Made by a program: the position numbers and the translations under genes
Shown: positions 20,010 through 31,512 of the stretch, piece by piece
Layout: each line of letters begins with the position of its first letter
Position numbering within the stretch: the stretch's first letter is position 1
Assembly: GCA_949316235.1 (NCBI GenBank)
Contig: OX438751.1
Span: 21,204,801 to 21,268,800, forward strand
Reading direction: 5' to 3'
Length of the DNA stretch: 64,000 bases
Source of the DNA: Oegoconia quadripuncta
Lineage: Eukaryota; Arthropoda; Insecta; Lepidoptera; Autostichidae
Notes under the pieces: generated by a model
Told to the model about the DNA's origin: nothing
What the model saw: only the letters and a program-made list of their open reading frames with translations
Database searches by the model: none

Positions 20010-20155
20010 CTCAATTGTCTCCTTACTGAGGATTGCCGGAAGAGATCTCTTATAGAGATAAGCTCGCCTTTTGTATATTTTAAAATTTGTCAAGGTTTTG
20101 TTTTGTTTAATATTTATGCTTATATGCAATAAAGCGTTACATAAATAATATAAAA
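20010..20155 (+). mobile_element. CR1-like LINE 3' tail
   Basis: GAGGATTGCCGGAAGAGATC, CTTATAGAGATAAGCTCGCC and TATGCAATAAAGCGTTAC are the standard tail words of the CR1-like group. Confidence 0.7.
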
Positions 20156-21330
20156 AAATTAGTACCTATCTAAATTGTAACATGTGATTATGTTTTTGTT
20201 GATTTTCCAGATTCCAAAGTAAAAAACTTTATTTTTGTAATACAAGTAGCTTCACTTTTATTTTGAAGATGGGGTCCGTAAGAACGCCACGCGAGCATCT
20301 ATGTTAATAATTAAAGAAAAACAATATTATCGCCAGAAGGAATGGGAAAGGTTCCCAATAAGAGCCTGCCGCGAATTATTAAATAAAATCTGACCTACGC
20401 ACTTATCGTCGATAGGACACAAGACATGCTCTAAATCAATTCCTGCAGCTTAGCAGAGTGAATCGATGAAAATGCACGATGCGCTGGTTGGTTGGATGCA
20501 CAGAAAATTGTGCTCTATAGATACAGAAGTATATACACAAGATTTTTTTCCGTTTGAGGAGCACTTATTCATATTAAAAAAAAATAAAAAAATACTCAAC
20601 GTGGTCATCATCTTGCATCAATTTATTTTCGTGCGGTGTGACCCACTAGTCACAAAGTTTTATTGTTGTGAAAAATTTGTAAAGGCTTCAGCAAAAGTTT
20701 ATCAAGAGATCTTCGTGAATCGCGTAGTGAAGTCTTGTTATATTACTTTTCAAAATTGTCCAGTGAATTTTTCAACAAGAATCTGTTCCTACAACACCCG
20801 TAGTTTTTTTGTCGGGGATTAAAAAGTTATTCAAGTCGCTCCATGGGAGAGGCTTCTAATCAATAGCGGACTTTTATAGACCGTTGCATTGGCGTAAACG
20901 TGTCAAAACTAACATCTAACAAGAGCTAGAACTCTTCAAGCCCCTGGAATCACATCTACATCACAGATTACATCATGGTAACACAAGGTACACAATCTTT
21001 GCAGGACTTATACTTTCCCATATAAAAAATCTGATTGAACAAGCGTAAGATAGTAATTGTAACGGTAGTGGACCGTATATAATTAATAATTTAACTCGAT
21101 CGATATCTCCCGACGTAATCCGCCCACTCTGAAATGGGATTCAGTAACGTTACAAAGAGGATTAAACTGTGGGAGCTGACCGGCACGAAATTATTGTTTT
21201 GCTCAGTCAAAACGTAGGTATTAACGTCAAAATGTCAAAGTAGTTTTTATAAGGTTTGCTTCAAGCTGTATGCTTAGTGTGGCTTATATTAGAGGTACTT
21301 TGACTATTATTTAGCGTAGTCGTTACCGGA
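20156..21330. other. Unassigned sequence with one open frame
   Basis: A 118-codon plus-strand frame (20466-20822) reads MKMHDALVGWMHRKLCSIDT and onward. It contains several Cys but no domain that I know, has no splice or promoter context, and could be chance or an unknown element. The rest shows nothing recognisable. Confidence 0.3.
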
Positions 21331-21492
21331 AGATCACTAAGACCCGTATTACAGAATGTCACACAAGCAGAGATCTCCGCTTGAGGACAGTTAAAATGGG
21401 ACAGCTTTATGTAACTTGTATATCGGCATCTCTTTTTAACTATGCTCAAGCGGAGATCTACGCATAAGCAACATTCTAAAATACGGGCCTTA
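21331..21492. mobile_element. M3 foldback MITE-like element
   Basis: Left arm AGACCCGTATTACAGAATGT, then GCAGAGATCTCCGCTTGAGG and AGTTAAAA. The right arm (TTTTTAACTATGCTCAAGCG, then GAGATCTACGC and CATTCTAAAATACGGGCC) is its reverse complement with a few mismatches. Arms are about 60 bp. No coding sequence. Confidence 0.75.
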
Positions 21493-21789
21493 GAGATTAT
21501 ATGGAATTATATGCTCAATTAGTTGAGACAAAGGTTGATGCCTTGTCTGGTTGATAATTTGAAGTTATTCGGACATTTTGAGTTTAAACTTGCTTAAGAA
21601 CAAAATCTTGCTTTATTCTTCACAATTTTTTTTTATACTTATGCTCTCAATTAATTTGCTAGTTTAAGGTAAAATCTCAGAAAATTTAATGATTTCTATT
21701 TTGTGTGCACACTGGACCTGTTTATACCTTTGTTAAAAACCTGAATATCTAGAGTTCTGTAAGGCTTTATACGAAACTAAGTCTTGTTC
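21493..21789. other. Unassigned sequence
   Basis: Nothing recognised. Confidence 0.3.
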
Positions 21790-21924
21790 AAAATGAAAAC
21801 ATCAATAACTCGGGCACAAATGTCCGTATTCATCACACAAACATATGCCCCTAGCGGGATTCGAACCCGCAACCTTTTGGTATAGTGGCCAGAATTGCTA
21901 ACCACTACACCAAACAGGTCGTCA
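21790..21924 (-). mobile_element. SINE-A, 3'-truncated
   Basis: The head and body are clear on the minus strand (GACCTGTTTGGTGTAGTGG, GGTTCGAATCCCG, GAGTTATTGATGTTTTCATTT). The CATCTGGT to GCGCTGTG part and the tail are missing. Confidence 0.82.
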
Positions 21925-22054
21925 GAATAAATCAACAATTGACCATATCGTTTGAGTTATAATGAAATAGAGTAAGATTCACATATAAAAAGTAATTGCA
22001 AGATTTCTGAACAGATGGAAAAAGTGGAAAGGTGTCGGTAAGCAGGTTGTAATG

Positions 22055-22905
22055 GGTTGATATATATTATATTTCTCAGAAAGCTCAAGGTCACATAACG
22101 AGCTAGTGTAGACAGGGGCAATGCTTGATGTTTCAATACGAGGTCGAGTGAGGAATGAAGAGATCCGTAGAAGAACCAAAGTCATTGAAATTGTAAGTAT
22201 TTGTTAATAAGTTGGGAGTTACAATGAGTCGCATGGCGTCTCGTTACAATACTCGGCCTGCTCAAGAAGGAGAAATCTCGAGGAACCCCGAGGAATCCGA
22301 AAAGATTTCTTCGTTAAAGGGGAAACTGTAAAAAAATAAAAGAAACTAAAAATACAAGAACATAGAAATACAAAAGAGTCTTAAAATAAGTACAAAAGCA
22401 TTACACTCGCACATTTTACACCATAACTTATTTAAGTACATTTTATATTTTAAATAACTTGATGAACTTTACACTGTTCATACGTAAAATATATTTATAC
22501 TGAATAAAATAGAATAGAAACAATAATAACAGAAAAGTATACGTCCAATCTTTTCAACGGTAAATTATGAACTGATTAAACAAAAGCTACACAGAAAGAA
22601 AGCGAGAGAGAGAGAACAGGCAGAGTTCAAATTTTGAATTTAAAATATTATGACTTAACCGAAAAAGAAACAAACAAGGAGAATACTGAAAAAGGAGAAT
22701 CAACGAGTCGCATGGCGTCTCGTTACAAAAGTGACAGTGCTTATTGCAAATAATGTTCATGTAGGAGTGATAATCGTTAGAACATTTAAGTTCTAGAGTG
22801 GAGACTAAAGATAAAGGTGGTTGCAAGCCGCTCTTATCCGCTCGCTTTGGAAGTATAAGGAGGCCAAAGTTCAACAGTGTATGTCCTTGGGATGATGATG
22901 AATTG
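22055..22905 (+). mobile_element. RTE-type LINE remnant split by an insert
   Basis: 22075-22195 resembles the VTQR...RNEEIRRRT-VTDI part of the RTE C-terminus (AAGCTCAAGGTCACATAACG; GAATGAAGAGATCCGTAGAAG). 22790-22900 resembles the later EWR, ASR and 3'-end part (TCTAGAGTGGAGACTAAAG; TTGGGATGATGATGAATTG). About 500 bp of other sequence, flanked by a 24-bp direct repeat, lies between them. Confidence 0.55.
22226..22728. repeat. 24-bp direct repeat bounding an insert
   Basis: The same 24 bases, starting GAGTCGCATGGCGTC, occur at 22226-22249 and 22705-22728. The repeat core is a near-palindrome (GAGTCGC, ATG, GCGTCTC). The 455 bp between are AT-rich and non-coding, with a GAGA run at about 22603. 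Confidence 0.8.
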
Positions 22906-23524
22906 TAAATGACGCTTGTAATTTTTTCAATTAAAATATCATACAATGGAATCTCAACATCCTTTGAAATGATACTATCAACAAGATATCGTTACAGAAC
23001 AAACTTGAAACTAAGCCAATAGTCGACGACGTTACAACCGCTAGAAATTGTCAATCTAGCTCGGTGGGGCGCAACGTGACCTAAAATCAAAGGGGAAAGG
23101 TCGCGCGTTGTAGCCAGCAAGTACTATCCAGCAAAAGTCCGCCTGATTACTTTTGAACTTTACTATAACACAATAGAGTTCAAAAACGTTCAGATACATT
23201 TTCGTTCGATGGTATGAGGTATTTACATTATTTCAATAGTAAGACAAAGTGCATAATATGCTGTAATATTATGTTTAATGCAGTCACATGAATTATAAAA
23301 TCAAAACATGAATTGTGTCGAAAAAGTCTTTTTGGAGTTATTTTGTATTGAATATGTCACGTCTGTCTCTTCCTCTGGATATCGCAAAAGACGATTATAT
23401 GATTATGAGTATAACAGTGTAGATCAATGACGAGCAGCAGCGTCTTTCCTAGCTCCCAAAAGATCTTCGATCGTTCAGCTGCCTTAAAACAAATCCTCTT
23501 AGCAAGCAATGCTTTTTTACGCTG
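22906..23524. other. Unassigned sequence
   Basis: Contains TCGCGCGTTGTAGCC and a few GC-richer words near 23070-23150. No feature recognised. Confidence 0.3.
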
Positions 23525-23960
23525 TTTTATTTATTTATTTTATTTTAACACTTTATTGTACACACACACAAAGAAATGGTCATTAACAAATATTTAAGAA
23601 AAATGTACAAAGGGCGAACTTATCTCTATAAGAGATCTCTTCCAGCAAACCCATGAGAGCGTACACGAAACAGAAGAGCGTAGACATAAAGTGTACACGA
23701 AACAGAAGAAACAAAAAATGTTAAAAATAACATATAAAAGAATAAAACCAAAATAATACATTAAGCGAAAAATTACCCAACATAAATACACAAATACATA
23801 CATACAATCATTATATATAAATATATATAATATAATATTATACATATATAATACACATAAACTATACACATCATACAAAAATTCCTATAACAAACTTATA
23901 ACCTGTACAGCAAGATGAACAGTAAAATTTAAATATTGTTACAAAATAACGGATTAATTG
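23525..23960 (-). mobile_element. CR1-like LINE 3' end
   Basis: The minus strand shows TGCTGGAAGAGATCTCTTAT, AGAGATAAGTTCGCCC, TTTGTACATTTTTC and a GTACAATAAAGTG tail. Further 5' is a long T-rich 3' UTR with TGTATGTATTTGTG words, similar to 62.1-62.3 kb. Confidence 0.65.
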
Positions 23961-24208
23961 ACTTGACGTGAGACCTGTCGATATGAGTGTCTTTTTTGCT
24001 AGATACGGGTCTCCGAAATGTTAAAAACTAAGTCATCCCCAGCCCCGTTTTACATGCATAATGTAAAAAAAGTTAGGTTGGCTCTTATCAAGAATCTGAA
24101 CATGATACGTAGCTACCTACGTACAGATTTATGCCTGGGTCGCTTATTCCACGCTAAGGAGAACGATGCATGTCCGATATTCAGCCTGTTATGACGGCTC
24201 CAGGAAGG
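23961..24208. other. Unassigned sequence
   Basis: Nothing recognised. Confidence 0.3.
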
Positions 24209-24425
24209 ACGGTAGTGTTTTTCGAGTGTATGTATGTAGATTTCTATGTCACCTTCTGTAGCCTAAACGGCTTAACTGATTTTTAAGTGCAGGCCGTTCT
24301 TAGATTAGTCTTGATCCCCGGAGTATTACAGGATACATTTTATAGTAAAAAATTCAAAATGGCACTCACAAAATACTAAAATGTCGGGTTTTTTTTGGTT
24401 TTTAAACTTATATTATTATCTAATC
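24209..24425 (+). repeat. Repeat E, copy 1
   Basis: GTTTTTCGAGTGTATGTATG, TAGATTTCTATGTCACCTTC, TGTAGCCTAAACGGCTTAAC, then AAAATGGC-CTC and CGGGTTTTTTTTGG. The same order occurs at 32.56-32.76 kb in the same orientation. Class unknown. Confidence 0.7.
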
Positions 24426-24770
24426 GTTTTGGTTACTGATAATTACTAGAATGATAAATTATATAAGTCATGTAAAGCACTTAAAATGATAGCAAGTTTC
24501 CAAAAGTTCGGATCTAATTACGAAAATAAATAATTCTGGTCACGTGCCATAAAGCAAGTCAAAGCATCGGTTCGTTTCTTGAAACCAATTATGATATGAA
24601 TGAACTTTAATAATGTAACCAATCATTAGCCTGCATTATGAGTTTTTTAATACATGTACGGAGGTCGGGAAACATTTCAACTGCTAAAGGTGCTCACACA
24701 CTACTGCTTATTGCTTTATCACGTCAATTTCTGCCATCACGGATAAATTATTGGTTTTTCTTACATTGAG
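24426..24770. other. Unassigned sequence
   Basis: Nothing recognised. Confidence 0.3.
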
Positions 24771-25125
24771 AAAGATCAGAGAATCAAATCATTACTCAAG
24801 CATTAGTTTAAGTGTTACATTGCATATCGGGTTAACACTTGACTTCAACCACAACTGATGTTAAGTGAAGATGAGGCCGGACAAAGATCAGAGAATCAAA
24901 GCATTACTCAAGCATTAGTTAAGTGTTACATTGCATAACATTAACACTTGACCTCAACCACAACTGATGTTAAGTGAAGATGAGACCGGAGGTGGATGCG
25001 TACTTACCCGGAAACCCCATCTTATTTGGGGTACTGACTATTATATCTTTGACAACTGGGACTTAGATGAGATGGTAGTAGTTAGCCAGGCGGACATTCA
25101 TAAAGTGCTGTAGGTACAACCAACC
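24771..25125 (-). mobile_element. SINE-C with tandemly duplicated 3' end
   Basis: Two direct units of about 110 bp (24771-24882 and 24883-24990) each contain AAAGATCAGAGAATCAAA plus the SINE-C 3' end (TTAACACTTGAC, CAACCACAACTGATGTTAAG). The second unit continues into the SINE-C body (ACCCGGAAACCCCATC, AGCCAGGCGGACATT). The head is missing. Confidence 0.7.
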
Positions 25126-25279
25126 AATTTTATAAAAATTCTGTATTTCAAGTCAAAACTTGTCAACTTCATTTGAACAGGTTACAGATTACCTAAGCAA
25201 GAGAAATAAAATAAAAAATAATACAAGAAACTCGACTGTCCAGAAACTAAAATAGGAAACCGGTTCCAAGTGCAGCACT
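25126..25279. other. Unassigned sequence
   Basis: Nothing recognised. Confidence 0.3.
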
Positions 25280-25950
25280 GTCTTATAAAAGGTGTCGCAG
25301 ACAGACAAACAAAACATACCTACTTGTAAATGCACACACAGTTATGGAACAAGCTCCCTGCACACATCCGTGTCTGTTTTCGAAAGAAGTCTAAAAGAGC
25401 ATTACCATTCTCACGTGACATGAATAATTATTTATAATATTATATTAGTTAAACGTACCTATGTGTAATTCAGTAAGTTTATGTAATCTATAGGTAATCT
25501 TTCTTATCAATCTATCTAATCTAACTAAATTATAAATGCGAAAGTTTGGATGTTTATTTGTTGCTCAATCACGGGAAAACGACTGAACAGATTCGGCTGA
25601 AATTTGGTATATAGGTAGAACATAGTCGAGATTAAAACATAGGATATTTTTTATCCCGATGAAGTGAGTAGTACCCGCGGGGTAAACAAATTTCCGCGAT
25701 AAAGTTCTTCCACGCAGGCTAGGTTGTTGTTCATAGTTTGTAACATTTTTTTAAAATATTTTTCAGTTTGTTAATTCACTTTTTATTCACCGTCATGTAT
25801 AACTTTCCAACTCCCATTCAGGTTGCCTGGAAGACATCTTTCTTAGAGGTAAGCTCATCTTTGTATATTATTTGTTAAAGCAATAACAAAGCAATACCTA
25901 TATATTTTTATTATTTTCTGTGCAATAAAGCATCAAAGAATATGTACATA
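25280..25950 (+). mobile_element. CR1-like LINE 3' end, interrupted
   Basis: 25330-25420 reads WNKLPAHIRVCFRKKSKRAL in shifting frames, the WN-LP-HIR C-terminal motif of CR1-like proteins. The tail (TTGCCTGGAAGACATCTTTC, TTAGAGGTAAGCTCATC, TGTGCAATAAAGCATC) is at 25826-25937. A reversed TTTATAATATTAG-type repeat lies between them at about 25510-25730. Confidence 0.65.
25510..25730 (-). repeat. Dispersed TTTATAATATTAGT-type repeat, inserted in LINE
   Basis: On the plus strand: ATAAATGCGAAAGTTTGGAT, GGGAAAACGACTGAACAGAT, GAAATTTGGTATATAGG, GATATTTTTTATCCCGATGA, ACCCGCGGGG. This is the whole family order in reverse. It serves as an uninterrupted reference for the 0.55-kb copy. Confidence 0.7.
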
Positions 25951-26205
25951 AATAGTACACGGAAAAATATAACTGCCTCCCGGCGCCACATCGAGGAGAA
26001 TTAAATGAAAACAAAACAGACAGTCCCACTGTTCTTAAAAACTAGTGTGAGTGCACCTTAAGATCGTCTTTGATTGCACAAATTAAGCTAATTGCATTAA
26101 TTGTTGCAATTTAGTATGACTGTGACAATATTAAAATACCTAAACCGAAATAAAAACTGTAATAAATTATTAACGGTATCTCTGTAAATGGAAATAGTTA
26201 TTACA
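25951..26205. other. Unassigned sequence
   Basis: Nothing recognised. Confidence 0.3.
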
Positions 26206-26207
26206 TA

Positions 26208-26523
26208 ATTTTTTTTTATGCACATCGGGTTAGCACTTGACCTCAATCACACCTGATGTTAAGTGCAGATGAGGTCGAAGGTGGAAGTGTACTGACCCGG
26301 AAACCCCAACATTTGTGGAACTGGCTATATTATCTTTGGCATCCGGAACACAACAATACTATTAACATTGCTGTTTGGCAGCAGATTTAGATAAGACGGT
26401 GGTAGCTAGCCAGGCGGACATTTAAAATGCTCTACCACCAACCAAACAGAGTACTTAAATATGTACCCCGCTGGAGATCGAACCCGCGACCTGAGATTCC
26501 TAAACCCCGATATTGTTTAAATT
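26208..26523 (-). mobile_element. SINE-C, nearly full length
   Basis: Read on the minus strand: part of the tRNA-like head with GGTCGCGGGTTCGATCTCCAG, ACTCTGTTTGGTTGGTGG, GTCCGCCTGGCTAGCTACC, AATGTTAATAGTATTGTTG, GGGTCAGTACACTTCCACC and GAGGTCAAGTGCTAACCCG. It ends in an A-rich tail. Confidence 0.85.
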
Positions 26524-27160
26524 GAGCATTAACAATGGTCATGCATGACAGTTGATGAAGTGCTTACAGCCAAAATTTAGTATCATTCCCATTAAAACTT
26601 GTGTGGTCCCAGTCAGTAATTGTTAGTACTTACTATCGAAAACATTTTTTCAGTGACCTTCCACGCAGGCGAAACCATAAAAGCCAAGGCGAATAAAGAG
26701 ACAAATTGTTCCTTAAAATATTGACCATCTATGACTGAGTGATAAGACTGTTCATTTTGGTACAGCTTTTATATTTCTAACTTAAGTACTTCAATGTAGA
26801 AATTCCTATATAAACAATTTTAATTACATGCCAAAAAGAAGGAAGTTCTGAATTCAACTAATTTTATGCATGTTGTGCGATACCTCTTCCAGTTGTTTAA
26901 CAGTAAAATTCTTTTTTAGTTTAAAAAATATACAGCTAAGATAGTTTCATATAAATTTGCTGACGAACTGATGACGTATTCCGGAGAACCCAGAACGAAA
27001 TATTACTGAGATGGTTTTTTTGCTAATTTAGCATTTAATTTGTGAATTAAATAAAGGATTTATGACCATGAATTTAAATGCTTTTGATTTGTGACATTTA
27101 TGTTGAACACATCACTACATGCAATTTAATTTATAATAAAAGTGACTGGCCATACCGTTT
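26524..27160. other. Unassigned sequence
   Basis: Nothing recognised in about 640 bp. Confidence 0.3.
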
Positions 27161-27230
27161 TTTTTGTATGATTGGCTGGTTTCGCGTTTGACCACAATCT
27201 CACCTGATGGAAACTGACGATTTCTGGCGT
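27161..27230 (-). mobile_element. LINE 3' tail (HPY group)
   Basis: TTTTTTTGTATGATTGGCTG, CACAATCTCACCTGATGGAA is the reverse of the tail that follows the reverse-transcriptase end at 55.3 kb. Confidence 0.65.
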
Positions 27231-27405
27231 AGTAGTCGCTTTCGCTTAACTCCGACGGAAAACGACGAGTATTATGTGTTTGACGGCGTAGTGTATTTGT
27301 ATATGAGGCCAGTATATGTCCGGACGTATCTCAGTAAAGCGTGGTCGGATTTGAGTATGGTTTTTTTATATACTAAACGAAGGGACAGGTTCTTATTTTT
27401 CATTA
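27231..27405 (-). repeat. Repeat F, copy 1
   Basis: On the minus strand: CATACTCAAATCCGACCACG, CTTTACTGAGATACGTCCGG, then ACAAATACACTACGCCGTCA and ATAATACTCGTCG. The same order occurs at 34.8, 37.5 and 54.1 kb. The 79-codon plus-strand frame at 27207-27446 is a chance frame across this repeat. Confidence 0.65.
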
Positions 27406-27464
27406 GCGAAGATAAGCAACGTCGGAAGAGGGCTTTCCTTGGATGAGTTACAACTAGAGGAATT

Positions 27465-27725
27465 TTCACGTGTTTTGTGCTTCGGAGGGTACATATACAG
27501 TCGGTCCCTAGTTGTTTTCAATTGAAAAGAGTAGTGAACACATAGGCGATTTAATAATACTTACTGTCAGGTGACCACTAATATGACCCAGATTCACGTC
27601 GGACAAGGTCCATCATCCACCAAAGCGGAGCGGAGAGATGTGTTGTCAGCCAATGGGATTGCTTCAGTGTAATACCGCCTACTCCGTAAAGAAATCTCAT
27701 TAGCGGACTATGCACCACATACCTT
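27465..27725 (+). mobile_element. RTE-related 3' fragments
   Basis: TTTTGTGCTTCGGAGGGTAC, GTTGTTTTCAATTGAAAAG and AGGTCCATCATCCACCAAAG with CAGCCAATGGGATTG are the pieces that recur near 28.55 and 39.6 kb. Order and boundaries are blurred by decay. Confidence 0.4.
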
Positions 27726-28184
27726 CAACTTCGCCAAGTGTCCCGAACAAACAGCCTTAGTTTGCTGATGTGTGTGTGTTGTTTACCGATAAGAATATTC
27801 CCTTAACAAAATTTCCCGAAACGGCAACAGTGGAAAAACGTGACTTTCGTGACCGCTTCTGTTAGCACGCTTTTGTTCGGTTGACTTGTCCTACATTATG
27901 CAGGTAAACAAATCTAGGAAGTCTATTTGGATCCACTTCTATTTTCAATTGTTATGACAATACAATATCGTGTATGAATACGAATTGTGTTTGTGGTAGC
28001 AATCTCGGTGCTAATTACACGTGCGTAGATATTAAAGCGGCACATCGCAAACACATCCTCTTGACATGTCTCCCTTGTTTTGTCGTCTGAGAGTATACCC
28101 ATTGAGCTTGGGCTCATTCAGTGCTGTTTACTTTTATCAACATACTTACGATTCACAGGAACGGGCTCACTATGAGATGATATG
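27726..28184. other. Unassigned sequence
   Basis: Nothing recognised. A 64-codon minus-strand frame (27923-28117) has no known features. Confidence 0.3.
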
Positions 28185-28480
28185 GGTGATGACACGGGAC
28201 TGGTAGATTTGTCAGACTAGTGGCCAATTAGCGGCGGTGCTCGGACGAAAGCCCAGCAGATTAGTAACTTGAAGTGATAGTTAGCAGGGAGCATAGCTCG
28301 AGAAACCGATGACTATTGAGGCATTAAAGTTTGAAAGTGAAGACCACGTATGGGTAAGCACAGCGTGGATTGTCGACACGCAAGGCGGAAATATGAGCTA
28401 ATACAGGACGCTGGAAATCTATTGGGGGGTTCATTTTCTGTAGTGCTGTCCAGTGGCTGATATGATGATGATGATTTATG
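28185..28480 (+). mobile_element. RTE-type LINE remnant, 3' end
   Basis: AGGGAGCATAGCTCGAGAAA (the GH-AR region), AAGTGAAGACCACGTATGGG (EWRP), GGACGCTGGAAATCTATTGG and GTGGCTGATATGATGATGATG show the RTE C-terminal order. Many stops. Confidence 0.6.
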
Positions 28481-29095
28481 TCGTTTTAAGGCCAGCCACC
28501 GTTACCACCATCAAAAACATCAAGACCACCGTCTTGACTTAACAACTGCTTTCAATTGAAAACAACCAGGATCGAACGTAGCCTCTGAAGCACGGAACAG
28601 TCGTATGGAAATGCAACTAATAATCACCTATTCCAGATTTACTACCCAGATTTATGCGATGAAAAACAGGAATGAACAGAAAACCTTTTATTGGGAAATT
28701 GGGAATAACTTAAAAAGTATATGGAAATGACATTTTCATATTCCCTGATATATCTTCTTGGCTACATGGATTATTTCGATTTCATAAATTTTTGATATGT
28801 ATGATATGACCATTTGAAAGTGAGCTAAATAAATCTGATTTAAACATCCCAGACTCGTCAGATGTCCCTTAACATTGCTAATCGAAAACGAATAGCGATT
28901 GCGATTGCACTTCGAGTGCTATTTGCGTTTACATTCCATTATATCACTCAGCGAGCACGTGGTTGTGTGAGTGATCCCTCTGCATACAGTGAGATATGCA
29001 ACAGCACGTAAAAAGAGTTTTGCATCCAGCCTAAGGGCGGCCGTGGGGCACGAACCTCGGCTTAAGGGGCATTGCGTTTGAAATTTAGCACTTTT
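28481..29095. other. Unassigned, with RTE-like scraps
   Basis: GCTTTCAATTGAAAACAACC and TCTGAAGCACGGAACAG (28550-28605) are shared with 39.6 kb. CTAATCGAAAACGAATAGCG (about 28878) is shared with 39.74 kb. The pieces are too short and decayed to delimit an element. Confidence 0.35.
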
Positions 29096-29099
29096 TTAT

Positions 29100-29565
29100 T
29101 TTATATAGGCGATATCAACAATGTATGAAATACTATTGTCACCTCTGGGATGCTTCGGCCAAGTACCAACTACCTGCAATGACAATTGGATGACTGTTAA
29201 ATTATAGGTGGTACGTTACACTGTGGTAAGGTAGCTTGGGTATTCGTCATTTTTAGGATGCATTTCGCGACTGTACGTTGGAACTACATACCATTCCATC
29301 TTTGGATTACTACGCGTTTGTAGTTAACATTTCGAACATTCGCAGTAAGTGGTTCGACTTTTCATTCATAATGCAAACAGTTTATAGGCATGGGTCTACC
29401 TTCCGGCGTTAGTCAGTCACTTTTACAATCTGGGTCTTCTTCTACGAAAGAAGAGTGAGTAGGCATCTACTGCGTGCTTCATCCTCGACGTTGCGACTTT
29501 CCATCAGGCAAGATTGTGGTCATAGACGTATCCAGTCATTCATAAAATAAATCTGCAACCACCAG
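29100..29565 (+). mobile_element. LINE 3' end (HPY group), decayed
   Basis: It follows the same order as 54.97-55.38 kb: ACTACATACCATTCCATCTT, ACGCGTTTGTAGTTAACATT, GAACATTCGCAGTAAG, CTTCCGGCGTTAGTCAGTC, GTGCTTCATCCTCGACG, then AGATTGTGGTCATAGACG and CAGTCATTCATAAAATAA. Frame is lost. Confidence 0.65.
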
Positions 29566-30785
29566 TATATGTCAGCGATATAAGTATATCCCCAATAATG
29601 TTACATTGCAAACTGTGCCGCCACGGAGAAACTGCATTAATGCAACAGATAATTCCTACAGAATACTCACTGACAAAGTCTCAACAAGCACGTGATCTTG
29701 ACTTAAAAAAGCTGATGTTGTATGTTTGTAAGCGGTACGTTCGTTAGCCGATTTTAATGATTATTTTTAAGTTGAATAGGCATACCACCAGGGTAGCTCC
29801 CATTTGATGAACATCTGATGATGCAAGCCGGAGATAGAGAACACAACCTTAGCGAATTCGGTTATTTTGCCAAATTTTGGCGGGTTATTCTCAATAAAAA
29901 ATGTTGGTAAAAAAGGTTTTGGAGTCGAAACGAAATTAACCAATCAAAGGAAACGTTAAAGGTAAATATGACAAAATCGCACGACAATTCCGCGAAACAC
30001 AATGGCACTCTCCAAACTGTTGAAACAATACACAATTATAGGTTGAAACAATACACACGTGGTAATTTGTGTACCCACCATACTTAAATAAATCATCATA
30101 AATGACAAACTGTCATAATTGGTAAAATATAGTCCCCTTAGCCTTCAAATGTATAATTACGGTAGCATTTCAAATTAAACTAACTCGTAAAAAAATCTAA
30201 TAACGGCTCTCGTATTGGATTATGTACTTACACTGATTGTAAGCAGGTTTTTTAATGAAAAACTTTACTAAACAATTTAAAAAAATTACTTAATGAATTC
30301 GCATTAAACAAAACAAACGATGATGATGTTTATGATGATGATCATCATCATAAACTACTCATAAACAATATGCAAATAATATAAAAGTATAGGAAAATTG
30401 TTGAAAACCTAGCAACCGAAGAAAAACAAATTTGAAAATAAAAAATATTTTAGTGTAGTTTGCTTATAGGGCATCTTCTATGTCCCGACATTTGTAGGCT
30501 ATACCTCTATGATGCCACAGACAATGGTGTACCTACGTCTGGCCACATTCTGGATTCAAGAATTTAATTTTTTTGCCATCAACTCGCTATGAACAAGATC
30601 TGTGGTCCGAAATCAGAAACACAAAAGAATAGAATCAACCCGTCTCTTCATGTGGGTGTCATAAAAGGCGACTACAGGGCTATCCATCAAAAAACATTCA
30701 TACTTGCACGTTTATGCGGTGATCCCGCTGGTAAAGTCAAATTAATTGAATCATGACCCACTCATAATTATAATTCATAATTCAT
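29566..30785. other. Unassigned sequence
   Basis: About 1.2 kb with no recognised gene or family. A GATGATGAT cluster at 30318-30352 forms a small palindrome (GATGATGATCATCATC). Confidence 0.35.
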
Positions 30786-31228
30786 TTATTTCTTTTAATG
30801 CATTCTTTTACAATATTGTGGCAGGAGCCTCCTTTTAAGCATAATAATGCCTGTATTAGGAGACTCCGCTCCTCCATAGTTGGTACAAAAATATAATGAA
30901 CTGAATTTTTTACAATTTATTTAATCTTATGCCTAAGTATCCATTGAAATTATATATATATTTATTAGTGCAGTTTTATTGTAGTGTTGTAAATAATGTA
31001 AAATATATAAAAATATAGGCCACTAGGCCCATAATCCGTCAAACAGTTTCTCTTTTAATGCCCTAGCATTGTGGCATTTAGGGCTTTTTTTAATATTAAG
31101 ATATTTGCATGAACACGGGTCCGAGATCTGTGCTATTTTGATCTCTGTTATGAAAGCAGTAGATAAATTGGGTTTTTAGATAAAGCCTGTTTTATGTTTC
31201 GTATTTAAAATGGTTAATACATGTAGTA
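30786..31228. other. Unassigned sequence
   Basis: Begins with TTCATTTATTTCTTTTAATGCATTC and contains GGAGACTCCGCTCCTCC. It may be an unrecognised repeat tail. Confidence 0.25.
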
Positions 31229-31231
31229 TTT

Positions 31232-31512
31232 GACGACCTGTTTGGTGTAGTGGTTACAAACTTTGACCACTTTACTAAAAGGTCGCGGGTAGAATCCCGC
31301 TAGGGGCATATGTTTGTATGATGAATACGGACATGTGTACCCGAGTTATGGATGTTTTCATTTATAATATGTATTTATTTAAAAAAAAATATTTATGTAG
31401 TATATCAACCATCGGTCTCCACAACACAAGCATATAGTTGCTTAATGTTGAACTAGATGGCATTGTGTGTACGTCCAATGATATTTATTATTATTATTAT
31501 TATTATTTATTA
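31232..31512 (+). mobile_element. SINE-A, full length
   Basis: The B box is altered (GGGTAGAATCCCGC instead of GGTTCGAATCCCGC), which should weaken polymerase III recognition. The rest is typical, with a (TTA)n tail at 31486-31510. Confidence 0.85.

Noticed and set aside
20466..20822. 118-codon plus-strand frame
   Set aside because: No known motif, no splice or promoter context, and the length is within chance for one frame in 64 kb. Noted as unassigned.
27207..27446. 79-codon frame resembling a small protein
   Set aside because: It spans a LINE tail and repeat F on the opposite strand.
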